Source of the DNA: Mucilaginibacter geliditolerans
GTDB lineage: Bacteria > Bacteroidota > Bacteroidia > Sphingobacteriales > Sphingobacteriaceae
DNA length: 64,000 nucleotides
Assembly: GCF_014200495.1 (NCBI RefSeq)
Contig: NZ_JACHBY010000010.1
Coordinates: 1-64,000, forward strand
Direction of reading: 5' to 3'
The translations under genes and the position numbers were made by a program. Position 1 is the first letter of the stretch, and each line of letters opens with the position of its first letter. Positions 54,031-63,179 of this stretch are shown piece by piece. The notes under the pieces were generated by a model. That model made no database searches. It was not told where the DNA came from and was given only the letters and a program-made list of their open reading frames with translations.

Positions 54031-54825
54031 ATGACATTAAAGTGGCTTATTCCGGTTTTACTATTATTGAGTTTTAACGCAGAGGCACAAAAAAAAATTA
54101 AATGGCCCAATCACAAAAAGGCTGTAATTGTGCTCACTTATGATGACGCGCTGGATTCGCAATTGAATACGGCGGTACCTCAACTGGAATCAGCGGGTTT
54201 AAAAGCAACATTTTTTTTAACGGGAGATATCAACCGCCTAACCATACCCAAATGGCGGGCGCTGAGCAAAAGGGGCTTCGAGCTGGGTAACCATACTATC
54301 TATCACCCCTGCTCAAGCAGTGATGACAATCCTGTTGCATCTGAAACTTATACTCTCGGCGCTATCGTACGCGAAATTGAGATAATGAACAACTATTTAT
54401 TTGCGATAGATGGTAAAGCCACACACACCTTTGCCTACCCGTGTACAGAAACTACTGTAGGCCACGGACAAGACTATTCGGATTCGCTACGTAAATATGG
54501 CCTGGTGAAATACGCGCGTATCGGCGGCGACGTTGATGATGGTGTGATCACAGATTTTAAACACCTCGACCTGATGAAAATACCATCCTACGGACTGGAA
54601 GATAACACTCCTGGCGAAAAACTGATCGCTTTTGTAAAGCGGGTTGAGAAAAGCGGCGGCATGGGCATTTTCATGATCCATGGTGTAGGCGGCGATTATA
54701 TCACCACATCAACCAAAGCACACAGGGAATTGATTACTTACCTTAAAGAAAACAAGAAAGATATTTGGATAACCACCTTTCAGCAGGCTATGGATTACGC
54801 GGTAACAGCCAGCAAAACTAATTAA
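54031..54825 (+). CDS. NodB-type polysaccharide deacetylase, exported
   Basis: 264 aa with signal peptide (LIPVLLLLSFNAEAQ). Catalytic TYDDALDSQL (Asp pair), the metal His pair in ELGNHTIYHPC, FAYPCTETT, and a late IHGVGGDY. It removes N- or O-acetyl groups from polysaccharides. It lies 103 bases after the phosphoesterase gene in the same direction, probably part of the same sugar programme. Confidence 0.87.
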   Translation: MTLKWLIPVLLLLSFNAEAQKKIKWPNHKKAVIVLTYDDALDSQLNTAVPQLESAGLKATFFLTGDINRLTIPKWRALSKRGFELGNHTIYHPCSSSDDNPVASETYTLGAIVREIEIMNNYLFAIDGKATHTFAYPCTETTVGHGQDYSDSLRKYGLVKYARIGGDVDDGVITDFKHLDLMKIPSYGLEDNTPGEKLIAFVKRVEKSGGMGIFMIHGVGGDYITTSTKAHRELITYLKENKKDIWITTFQQAMDYAVTASKTN

Positions 54826-54910
54826 CATGAGTTAGGAATAAGCACTATTCAATATCAGGCTTTTTTGTGTCGCGACTATTTTATATTGTTAAATTGTTTA
54901 AATTAGATAC

Positions 54911-55285
54911 ATGAAAAAAGTAACCGGTATAGGCGGCATCTTCTTTAAATGCGATGATCCGCAGAAAATGCAAGACTGGTATTCCCAAAATCTGGGCCTG
55001 CCAGTTGAAAAATATGGAACCATGTTCAAATGGAGAGACGCAGATGATCCGGAAAAAGAAGGAACTACTGTTTGGAGCCCTTTTAAAAATGACACCAAAT
55101 ATTTTGAGCCTTCGAAAAAAGATTTCATGATAAATTACCGTGTTGAGAATATTGAAGCTTTGGTAGAACAGCTAAAAAATGACGGCGTAACCATTATTGA
55201 TGAGATAGCTACTTATGATTATGGCAAATTTGTCCATATCCTCGATCCCGAAGGAAACAGCATTGAGCTTTGGGAAGACATTTAG
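54911..55285 (+). CDS. VOC-superfamily (glyoxalase/bleomycin resistance-like) protein
   Basis: 124 aa, two beta-alpha-beta-beta-beta units: KVTGIGGIFFKCDDPQKMQDWYSQNLGL and FMINYRVENIEALVEQLKNDG ... FVHILDPEGNSIELWE. The terminal DPEGNSIELWE is typical. Substrate not predictable. Confidence 0.85.
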   Translation: MKKVTGIGGIFFKCDDPQKMQDWYSQNLGLPVEKYGTMFKWRDADDPEKEGTTVWSPFKNDTKYFEPSKKDFMINYRVENIEALVEQLKNDGVTIIDEIATYDYGKFVHILDPEGNSIELWEDI

Positions 55286-55348
55286 TGCATGGTGAGCGGT
55301 GAATGTTTTACCCGCTCTGTTTTACATTGTATGAATAAAAATTAAGCT

Positions 55349-55942
55349 TTAGCTATACGATTCAATCAATGTTTTTAATTCCGTTTGCAGGGTATATGTC
55401 TTATTGGCATTGTACCAGGCATGTACCCGTGGGATGATATCATGCAGGGTTAAGCCCTCACCTTTCCACGCTTTCAGCAGGGTTTGCAGTTCTGCAGGCC
55501 TTGGGCCCCAATGGCCAAGCACCTGCAGATCTTTGCTCAATACTACCATTTTGGGTATGGAGCGGCCGCCATCGGTAAGGTTAGCATCCATCACATCAAG
55601 GTTACTATCACGAAACAAAACACGCAGTTTTACTTTCTCGGGCATAGCTTTTTCAATAACGTGCAGCATAGGTACATTAAAAGCTGCATCGCCGCACCAC
55701 CCCTCTGTAAGTACCATCCATGTGGTGGCAGGCGCTTTTTCAAGCGCTGCCTTTAAGCTATCGAAAACCTGGTAGCTATGGTCATACTCTTCCATCAGCT
55801 TTACATTGCCGATAATGTGTGGCCTCACTTTTTCGGCTATCGCATCCGCTGGCGGTAAAGCCAGCATTTCATCCAGCTTTTGCCTGTAACCGATGTAAGT
55901 ATATGCGCTATCAATTAGCTGATGTGTATAGGTAAACGACAT
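55349..55942 (-). CDS. thioredoxin-family protein with WCGDA in the active loop
   Basis: 197 aa. Thioredoxin fold, with WMVLTEGWCGDAAFNVPML where WCxxC would be: the second Cys is Ala, so it is not a dithiol oxidoreductase. SIPKMVVL supplies the cis-Pro loop. Follows the RR/TrxR-like fusion gene by 34 bases on the same strand, so it may act with it. Confidence 0.8.
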   Translation of the reverse strand: MSFTYTHQLIDSAYTYIGYRQKLDEMLALPPADAIAEKVRPHIIGNVKLMEEYDHSYQVFDSLKAALEKAPATTWMVLTEGWCGDAAFNVPMLHVIEKAMPEKVKLRVLFRDSNLDVMDANLTDGGRSIPKMVVLSKDLQVLGHWGPRPAELQTLLKAWKGEGLTLHDIIPRVHAWYNANKTYTLQTELKTLIESYS

Positions 55943-55976
55943 GGTATTCTATTTGATGTTAAAAGCGAAGGAATTA

Positions 55977-57641
55977 TTATTTCACCTCTGCCAAATATTT
56001 ATGTACAAAACTAATAGCCATTGAACCCTCGCCAACTGCCGATGCCACCCTGTTCATCGCACCTGAGCGTACATCACCTGCGGCAAATATGCCGGGGCAA
56101 CTGGTTTCCAATGAATATGGCTCGCGGGCTTGTTTCCAAATTTTATTAAAGCCGTCGTAGTTTTTAAGTGTTCGTCCGGTCTCCAGGAAACCCTTATCAT
56201 CCTTAATAATGTCCAGCTTGAGCCATTCGGTAAAAGGCTTTGCCCCTATAAATATGTATAAGGCTGCTGCCGGGCGGGTTTGTTTTTCGTGGGTATCTAC
56301 ATTACATAAAACCAATTGCTCCAGCCTGTCCGATCCGATGGCCTGCGCAATTTCGGTTTTGCCCTTTACATATATATTGGTGGTTTCCTTTATCTGGTCG
56401 ATAAGGTAGGCCGACATGGTGCTCGTCAAATCCTCCTTGCGCACCAGTATATATACGTTTTTAGCAAATTTTGACAGGTACATTGCCGCCTGCCCCGCCG
56501 AATTACCACCGCCTACGACGTAAACTTCCTGATCTTTACAGGCAGTAGCTTCGGTCATTGCTGCACCGTAATAAATGCCGGCTCCGGTAAAGTCAGATAC
56601 ACCCTGAGTTTCCAGTTTACGGTAATCAACGCCTGTTGTAATTACAACACTGCGGGTATCCACACAGCCGCCATCCTCAAACCGTACCTTTTTATAACCA
56701 TCGTTTTGCTCAATGGCTTCTACTGATTTTGGCGATAAAAATTCCGTACCCAAACGTGCAGCCTGTGTCATGGCACGGCGGGTAAGTTCTGATCCGCTTA
56801 TGCCTGATGGAAAACCTAAATAGTTCTCTATCCGGCTGCTGGTACCGGCCTGCCCTCCCGGTGCCCTGCGTTCTATCAATAATGTTTTTAATCCTTCTGA
56901 TGCACCGTAAACACCTGCTGCCAATCCCGCAGGACCAGCCCCTATGATCACCACATCATACATCTCATTCTTAAGCTCAGGGTTAAGGTTTATTTTGGCG
57001 GCGATAGCTGCAATACTTGGCCTGATAAGGTATGATCCATCATCAAAAAACACCACCGGCAGGTCCTTAACATCAAGTTTATTCAGCTTCAGCAGGATTG
57101 GGCCCTCGTCATTAGCCTGGATATCCAGCCATTGGTAAGGTACCAGGTTGCCTGCTAAAAAGTCTTTTATCTCATGCGATAGTTGTGAATACTGATACCC
57201 TACAACCCTGATACCCGTAAAACCAGGGCGGTATTTATTCTGCCAGTCATCCAGCAAACCATCAATAACCGGGTATAGTTTTTCTTCAGGCGGATCCCAT
57301 GGCTTTACCAGGTAATAATCCAACTGAACGGTATTGATAGCCTTTATTGCTGCTTCCGTATCAGCATAAGCGGTGATTAATACACGTTTTGCTTCGGGAT
57401 AAAATTTCATAGCTTTCTCCAAAAAAGCTACACCCTCCATTTCGGGCATACGCTGGTCTGAAAGGAACATGGCGATGGTTTCGCCTTTATTTTTAAGTTC
57501 CAGCAAACTATCAATACCCTCCTTTATTATGGTTGTACCCAGTATGCGGTAACTGTTGCGGTAACTACTTTTCAAGTCGCGGGTTAGCGCGCGCAGTACG
57601 TGGGCATCATCATCAATACAAAATATAATAGGAAGGCTCAT
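55977..57641 (-). CDS. response regulator fused to thioredoxin-reductase-like flavoprotein
   Basis: 554 aa in three parts. Receiver domain about 1-125 (FCIDDDAHVLRAL, phospho-Asp in FLSDQRMP, Lys in LVKPW). A small thioredoxin/glutaredoxin-like middle, about 145-220 (VGYQYSQLSHEIKDFLAG), with no CxxC. Then a TrxR-like FAD/NAD module (VVIIGAGPAGLAAGVYGASEG, GQAGTSSRIENYLGFP, YVVGGGNSAGQAAMYLS, GIFAAGDVRSGAMNRVA). The CATC dithiol of true TrxR is replaced (GAGIYYGAAMTEATAC). Next to a histidine kinase gene, 38 bases upstream. Confidence 0.85.
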   Translation of the reverse strand: MSLPIIFCIDDDAHVLRALTRDLKSSYRNSYRILGTTIIKEGIDSLLELKNKGETIAMFLSDQRMPEMEGVAFLEKAMKFYPEAKRVLITAYADTEAAIKAINTVQLDYYLVKPWDPPEEKLYPVIDGLLDDWQNKYRPGFTGIRVVGYQYSQLSHEIKDFLAGNLVPYQWLDIQANDEGPILLKLNKLDVKDLPVVFFDDGSYLIRPSIAAIAAKINLNPELKNEMYDVVIIGAGPAGLAAGVYGASEGLKTLLIERRAPGGQAGTSSRIENYLGFPSGISGSELTRRAMTQAARLGTEFLSPKSVEAIEQNDGYKKVRFEDGGCVDTRSVVITTGVDYRKLETQGVSDFTGAGIYYGAAMTEATACKDQEVYVVGGGNSAGQAAMYLSKFAKNVYILVRKEDLTSTMSAYLIDQIKETTNIYVKGKTEIAQAIGSDRLEQLVLCNVDTHEKQTRPAAALYIFIGAKPFTEWLKLDIIKDDKGFLETGRTLKNYDGFNKIWKQAREPYSLETSCPGIFAAGDVRSGAMNRVASAVGEGSMAISFVHKYLAEVK

Positions 57642-57679
57642 AGGTGTGTTTTACAAATCTAAATTAAAAAAAATCCGGC

Positions 57680-59077
57680 TTACCCGTCAATAGGGAAACA
57701 AACTATAAATTCTGTTCTGCCGGGAACAGAGTTTACTTTTATTGAACCGCGATGCTGCTTTACAATGCGGGTAACCACATCAAGCCCCAAACCTGTCCCC
57801 TTACCAATTGGCTTTGTAGTAAAAAAGGGGTCAAATATCTGCGAACGGATATTATCAGGTATGCCCGGTCCGTTATCAATAATGGATACTTCTACAAACT
57901 CCTTATCGCGCCTAGTTTTTAGCTCCAATATGCCTTTGCCTGCCGGTTCCATGGCATCCAGCGCGTTATCCAGCAGGTTTGTCCAAACCTGATTCAGTTC
58001 ACCTATCATGGCCTTAACAGGGGGCAGGGTTTTATCAAAATCCTTCTTTAACTCTATACTGCCCTTGTGTATCTTGTACAGCAGCATTACTAAACTATTC
58101 TTTATACCATCGTGAATATCGGCATATTGCTTATCATGCCCCTGATCCATATGGGTGAAATTCTTCACAGAGCCCACCAGATCGGCAATACGCCTTGATG
58201 CTCCTTCAATGTCCTGTACCATTTTTTCGGTCACCAGGTTATTGTTCACCCAGTTGATCACCGAATCAACATATTGCTCCGGGATGTGCTGCAAAAACTC
58301 CTCTATTTCCTCAGTGCTTACGCCAAAGTCAACAAAGTTTTCTGCTATATCCTGTGCGTTAGTGATATTATGGTCGTCAAGCCATTCCACCATGTCATCC
58401 TCCATGTCACTCCGCTCCATCATGCTCAGTGTTGGTTTTTCCTTTTCATTCAGCAAGCGCCATATCAGGTTATTTACTATCTCAACATCTTCCCTGCTAA
58501 TCTTTATATCAATAATATCCTGGAGGGTTTTCCGTACCGATTGCAAATGCTTTTTTAATGAGTAGGCCCCGCGCACAATTGCCGATGCAGGGTTGTTCAG
58601 CTCATGGGCAAGACCGGCAGATAATTTACCCAATGCCATCATTTTTTCATTCTGCTGCTGCAAAGCAGTAAAGTTACGTACCCGGTTGGTGAGTATATGC
58701 ACCAGCGCACGTGTCAATTCAAAATGCGTACGGATCATTTCCGGTATTTTAGTTGCCGGAAACGACAATAACTGGGTATCCATCATCACCTCGCCATAAG
58801 CATTTGCTATCTTACCTCTCGAGAATGGCAGGTAGCCCATAATATCCTTCGGGCTAAAGCTCACAAATTCCCTTATCTCCTTGTTTTGCAGCATATACAT
58901 CCTCAGGCTGCCTTCAACAACAATATAGGTTGCATCCATAGCCTGGCCTGGCTCCATAAAAAAATCGCCCTGCTTAAGTATTATGTTATCACTATTATCA
59001 ATAAACCATTGCAGCTGCGGAGCAGGTACATCCTGCAAAGCCTCGATAGATAATAGCCAGTCGGTTGTTACTTTCAT
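57680..59077 (-). CDS. sensor histidine kinase with cyclic-nucleotide-binding domain
   Basis: 465 aa. N-terminal CNB-like domain (about 15-125: LQWFIDNSDNIILKQGDFFMEPGQ ...VVEGSLRMYML). HisKA with H-box LSAGLAHELNNPASAIVRGA, an insert, then HATPase with N-box NLLDNALDAM, DNGPGIPDN and GTGLGLDVV. No transmembrane segment, so cytosolic. Lies directly before the RR/flavoprotein fusion, which is its evident partner. Whether it binds cNMP is unknown. Confidence 0.88.
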   Translation of the reverse strand: MKVTTDWLLSIEALQDVPAPQLQWFIDNSDNIILKQGDFFMEPGQAMDATYIVVEGSLRMYMLQNKEIREFVSFSPKDIMGYLPFSRGKIANAYGEVMMDTQLLSFPATKIPEMIRTHFELTRALVHILTNRVRNFTALQQQNEKMMALGKLSAGLAHELNNPASAIVRGAYSLKKHLQSVRKTLQDIIDIKISREDVEIVNNLIWRLLNEKEKPTLSMMERSDMEDDMVEWLDDHNITNAQDIAENFVDFGVSTEEIEEFLQHIPEQYVDSVINWVNNNLVTEKMVQDIEGASRRIADLVGSVKNFTHMDQGHDKQYADIHDGIKNSLVMLLYKIHKGSIELKKDFDKTLPPVKAMIGELNQVWTNLLDNALDAMEPAGKGILELKTRRDKEFVEVSIIDNGPGIPDNIRSQIFDPFFTTKPIGKGTGLGLDVVTRIVKQHRGSIKVNSVPGRTEFIVCFPIDG

Positions 59078-59150
59078 TTCAGTATATTACTTACAGCATG
59101 AAGTTAGGACAAAAGATCGAAACTCATAGCTGTCATTTGTTTTTTAAGGG

Positions 59151-60074
59151 TCAGTTTTTTTGAATTGGAGTTATTCTGAACTCCGTTTTATAGTTATTGC
59201 GCAGTATGCCGATATATTGAAACTGGCCTATTTTATCTTCTGTTAAAGCCTTGTACAAGCTGTCCGAACTTTCAATTGGCTGACTGTTAAACGACAATAT
59301 AATATCGCCGCTCAAAATACCCGCTTTCTCGGCTGGACTGCCTGTTGCAACCTCCGAAATAAACAAGGCCTGCTTGTTCACCAGTTCATGTATGGCGCGC
59401 AGCTTAGGCACCAGGTCTATCTGCTGCATTACTACGCCTAGGTAAGCCCGTTTCACCTTCCCAAAACGGATGAGCTGATTAGCTACATCCTTGGCGGTAT
59501 TTATGCTGATAGCAAAACACAAGCCCTGCGCCCCTCTTATGGTTGCCGTGTTAACACCCACCACCTCGCCTTCGGCATTGATGAGCGGACCACCCGAATT
59601 ACCGGGATTAAGTGCTGCATCGGTCTGGATCATGCTGTCCATCATCCTGCCGGTTTGCCCTTCAAGCGTCCGTCCTAATGCGCTCACCACACCTACAGTA
59701 ACCGTATGCTGAAAACCCAGCGGGTTACCAATAGCAATCACCAGCTGACCAATCTTCAGTTCCTCGGCATCACCCAGTTTTACCGGCTTAAAGTCGGCTT
59801 CTGAAATTTTGAGGATGGCCAGATCGGTATCGGGATCCTCGCCGATAAGCTCGGCCTGACTGCTACTCCCATCATGCAGTTTTACCCTGATGATTTGTGC
59901 CTTATGCACTACATGGCTATTGGTAAACAAATAACCATCCGAAGAAAATAAAAAGCCCGAGCCTGTGCCCGCCAGTACTTCTTTGTTCTTCTCTTTTTTA
60001 TATAGTTCAATTTTAACCACCGCTGTTTTTACTTTCTCAACAGCATCAATAATGGTTTCGGAATAAGCATCCAT
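59151..60074 (-). CDS. HtrA/DegP-like serine protease with PDZ domain
   Basis: 307 aa. Triad: His in LFTNSHVV, Asp in DPDTDLAIL, Ser in NPGNSGGPL. One PDZ domain at about 210-300 (AYLGVVMQQ ... GSPAEKAGILSGDIILSFN). It starts MDAYSETIIDAVEKVKTAVV with no signal peptide, so it may be cytosolic, unlike most HtrA proteins. Lies 73 bases upstream of the kinase gene, same strand. Confidence 0.88.
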   Translation of the reverse strand: MDAYSETIIDAVEKVKTAVVKIELYKKEKNKEVLAGTGSGFLFSSDGYLFTNSHVVHKAQIIRVKLHDGSSSQAELIGEDPDTDLAILKISEADFKPVKLGDAEELKIGQLVIAIGNPLGFQHTVTVGVVSALGRTLEGQTGRMMDSMIQTDAALNPGNSGGPLINAEGEVVGVNTATIRGAQGLCFAISINTAKDVANQLIRFGKVKRAYLGVVMQQIDLVPKLRAIHELVNKQALFISEVATGSPAEKAGILSGDIILSFNSQPIESSDSLYKALTEDKIGQFQYIGILRNNYKTEFRITPIQKN

Positions 60075-60194
60075 TGTTGTCCTTTTTCTTGAAGATAGGG
60101 TAGCACAAATCGCATTCCTATTCCAAAAAACTATAAAATCCGGTTATTATGTCGTGTTTTGCTGAAAACGACCTGATTTGCTGGCATGTATCCG

Positions 60195-61640
60195 CTATAA
60201 AAGCGGCGATAACAACCGACACAGTTTTTCGGGCAGCTGCTTAAACAGGGTACGCTTTGCCCAGGTCTTGGGGTTTATCTTTATAGCATCTTTGATATCA
60301 TCATAAAAAGCATCACGCAGTTGCTGCGCAATTTTAGTATCATAGATCATACTGTTCACCTCAAAATTAAGCTCAAAGCTGCGGTGATCCATGTTAGCTG
60401 TGCCGATGATAGCCAGTTGTCCGTCCGCTACCATAGTCTTGGCATGGACGAACCCTTTTTTGTACAGGTAGATCTCCGCGCCAGCATCTAAAATCTCGCC
60501 ATAATACGACCGTGCAGCCGCATTAACCAATGCCGAATCCGACACATCGGGTACCAGCAGTTTTATCTTTACCCCACTTAGTGCCGTCACACGCAAGGCA
60601 TCCAATATACTTTCACCGGGGATAAAATAAGGCGAAGTGATCAGCAATTCATCCTGCGCCATGCCTATGGTTTCCATCAACGAAAACATAATGGTGGGCG
60701 TATCCGAATCCGGGCCACTGGCGGCTATCTGCACAATGGCCTTGCCATGCTTGCTTGGTGTGGAGCAAAAATAATCGGGAAGGATTGGCATCTTTCTGCC
60801 TGCGCAAAAATTCCAGTCGCATATAAAAAGGTATTGCAGGTAATATACACCCGGGCCATCAATGCGCACATGGGTATCGCGCCAGAAGAGTTGTTTTTTG
60901 TCGATGCCATTGATATACCGGTCGCTTACATTTATCCCACCCACAAAGCCCGTGCAGCCATCAATAACGATGATCTTGCGGTGATCGCGGTAATTGGTGC
61001 GGTTGGATAAAGCGATAAACAGGATCTTATAAAAAGGATAAGCCTCCACTCCTGCCGCATTCAGGTCATCCACAAACTTTTTCCGAATGGAACGGCTCCC
61101 GAAATCATCATAAATAAACCGCACCTTAACCCCTTCGGCCACCTTTTGTACCAGGATCTCCTTTACCTGGTTGCCGATGTTATCATCCTCAAAAATATAA
61201 TACTCCATGTGGATGTGGTGCTTCGCATCCTTTAAAGCCTGCAGCACTTCGGGAAATTTATTTTCGCCGTTCAGCAACAGCTTTACCTCATTGTTGCCGG
61301 TAAGGGGGCTGTTATCATTCATCAGCATCCGCGCCAGTTTTTTATGACTCTTTACCTCATGCTCGCCGCTATCCAGTGATTTTTCCGATTCATGTACTAT
61401 CTTTTCGCGGATTTCCTCCAGCAGATGGTGATCGTTTATTATCTTTTTGCTATACAGCTTATTTTTGCGGTAATTGGCACCCACGGCAAAGTAAATGACC
61501 ATGCCGATAACTGGCATAAAAACTACCACCAGCAGGTAAGCAAACGTTTTGGTGGTCGACTGGATATCATACAGTATCCTAAGACAAACAAATATAATGA
61601 GGAGAATATAAGCTGTCCCTATAAGTATGTCCAGGTGCAT
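60195..61640 (-). CDS. cls: cardiolipin synthase (PLD superfamily)
   Basis: 481 aa. Two hydrophobic segments at the N-terminus (LIGTAYILLIIFVCLRIL, FAYLLVVVFMPVIGMVIYFAV), then two HKD motifs: HRKIIVIDGCTGFVGG and HAKTMVADGQLAIIGTANMD. Joins two phosphatidylglycerols into cardiolipin at the inner membrane. Length is typical. Starts 6 bases after the stop of the upstream membrane hydrolase gene, so the two are co-transcribed. Confidence 0.92.
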   Translation of the reverse strand: MHLDILIGTAYILLIIFVCLRILYDIQSTTKTFAYLLVVVFMPVIGMVIYFAVGANYRKNKLYSKKIINDHHLLEEIREKIVHESEKSLDSGEHEVKSHKKLARMLMNDNSPLTGNNEVKLLLNGENKFPEVLQALKDAKHHIHMEYYIFEDDNIGNQVKEILVQKVAEGVKVRFIYDDFGSRSIRKKFVDDLNAAGVEAYPFYKILFIALSNRTNYRDHRKIIVIDGCTGFVGGINVSDRYINGIDKKQLFWRDTHVRIDGPGVYYLQYLFICDWNFCAGRKMPILPDYFCSTPSKHGKAIVQIAASGPDSDTPTIMFSLMETIGMAQDELLITSPYFIPGESILDALRVTALSGVKIKLLVPDVSDSALVNAAARSYYGEILDAGAEIYLYKKGFVHAKTMVADGQLAIIGTANMDHRSFELNFEVNSMIYDTKIAQQLRDAFYDDIKDAIKINPKTWAKRTLFKQLPEKLCRLLSPLL

Positions 61641-61646
61641 TGTAAT

Positions 61647-62654
61647 TTATTTAGTTTGAGTTTGCCTTCCGGCGATACGTTCTAAATACAGTTTAAACGA
61701 TTTTTTGTTCCAACCGGTTAACCTGCCTTTTTGTATGATCATATTTTCATTATCCATAGCCGATAAGGGGTAACGTAAAGCGAAAGGTTCTTTATTATTT
61801 TGCCAGCCCTGCACCTGCTCAAACCTAAGAATATTTACATAGATGGCTTTGCCCGAATCTGTTACCGTGTAATAATGATCGGCAAAGGTGGTCAGGTTAT
61901 TTTTAAGGCTGACATTTCCTGATTTATTTAATAAAGAGTCATTTTTAGGATGAAACCCATAAGCAACAGCAGACCTATCCCAGATAGAACTATAACCCGT
62001 ATAATAACCGTTATCGGCATTGGCTACCACATACCACAGCATATTATTGAATGGCGCAGGCGTAGTAAAATAGTTTTGTTGCTTGATAGTGGCATCAACC
62101 TTACTATCTATAACTATTTTATTGATGGCCGAAAAACACAGATAAGCAACCGAAACCGCGATAGCCGTTGATGCCCACCTAACCCGGTATTTATTATTAC
62201 TGCTTTTAAATACCAACAGCAATGCGGCAATCACCAGCCCAATGGTAAACAGCGGATCGGCAACATACAGCAAGTTGATGGAAAACCTATGATGACTGAA
62301 CGGCTCCAATAGTCCAGTACCATAACTATTGCAGGTATCGAGCAGATCATGCAGACCCAACTGAAAGCAGAAGAAGAATGCCAGCGTTGCAAAGGAAATG
62401 TTAGGCTTTCGGTGGATGTTTTTTGCCAGCCAGGCCAGCAGCAAACCAATTACCAATGCAAAGAAAAGCGAATGCGTAATACCCCGGTGAAATAACAGGG
62501 CCCTGTCGCCGCGCATAAACAGGCCGGGCACGGTATCAATATCAGGCAGGTTTTGCGCGATGATGCCCCACAGCAAAGCTTTTTTGCCCAACTTTTTACT
62601 CAGTAATATTTCGCCAACACAAGCACCTAAAGCTATATGGGTAATGGAATCCAT
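61647..62654 (-). CDS. membrane-bound metal-dependent hydrolase, YdjM-like
   Basis: 335 aa. It opens MDSITHIALGACVGEILLSKK, then NLPDIDTVP and FHRGITHSLFFALVIGL: the His/Asp set of the YdjM/DUF457 family, with about four transmembrane segments. Function not established in the family. Upstream of, and overlapping in transcription with, the cardiolipin synthase gene. Confidence 0.82.
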   Translation of the reverse strand: MDSITHIALGACVGEILLSKKLGKKALLWGIIAQNLPDIDTVPGLFMRGDRALLFHRGITHSLFFALVIGLLLAWLAKNIHRKPNISFATLAFFFCFQLGLHDLLDTCNSYGTGLLEPFSHHRFSINLLYVADPLFTIGLVIAALLLVFKSSNNKYRVRWASTAIAVSVAYLCFSAINKIVIDSKVDATIKQQNYFTTPAPFNNMLWYVVANADNGYYTGYSSIWDRSAVAYGFHPKNDSLLNKSGNVSLKNNLTTFADHYYTVTDSGKAIYVNILRFEQVQGWQNNKEPFALRYPLSAMDNENMIIQKGRLTGWNKKSFKLYLERIAGRQTQTK

Positions 62655-63179
62655 AAATGATAGTATATCTCCTTGTTTTTAAAGGGACGGAAGATAATAA
62701 TGTTTGGGGAATTAGCTGAACCTGTCTGCATAGTTTTTTGACTTTTAACTTTGACTATTAACTTAAAAAGTTGTCCGTCCGCTCAGGGTAGGGACACCTG
62801 CGGACACGCTTCTTCACCATGTCATTGCGAGCGATAGCGTGGCAACCTCGTCGCTTGTATATTGAACGCGACGAGGTTGCTTCGTCGTTCCTCCTCGCAA
62901 TGACATGAAGGAATAACCGTAATGAAAAGGGCAAAGGCCCGACAAAAAGCGCGGGCCTGGGTGTTTTGCCTGTGGGCGGAAGGATCTTTTTGTCTTGATT
63001 TTTTGTTTCTTTTGTATCAAGACAAAAGAAATAGGGCTCCGCGCCTATGAGCGGCTTCATGCGATATTCACATTAACATATTCACTCTGTACAGTCGGGG
63101 ATTGCCACGCTATCGCTCGCAATGATGCTTGGTGATGGACGCTCAGTGATGCAACGCCTGTTTTTGACTTTAAACTAAA
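62655..63179. repeat. 525-bp gene-free region of repeats
   Basis: 62818-62907 is a nested palindrome: outer arms CATGTCATTGCGAG/CTCGCAATGACATG, inner arms CAACCTCGTCGC/GCGACGAGGTTG. 62933-63035 is an exact inverted copy of 25441-25543. 63100-63122 carries GATTGCCACGCTATCGCTCGC, also seen at 25907-25926. No gene is seen. Confidence 0.85.
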
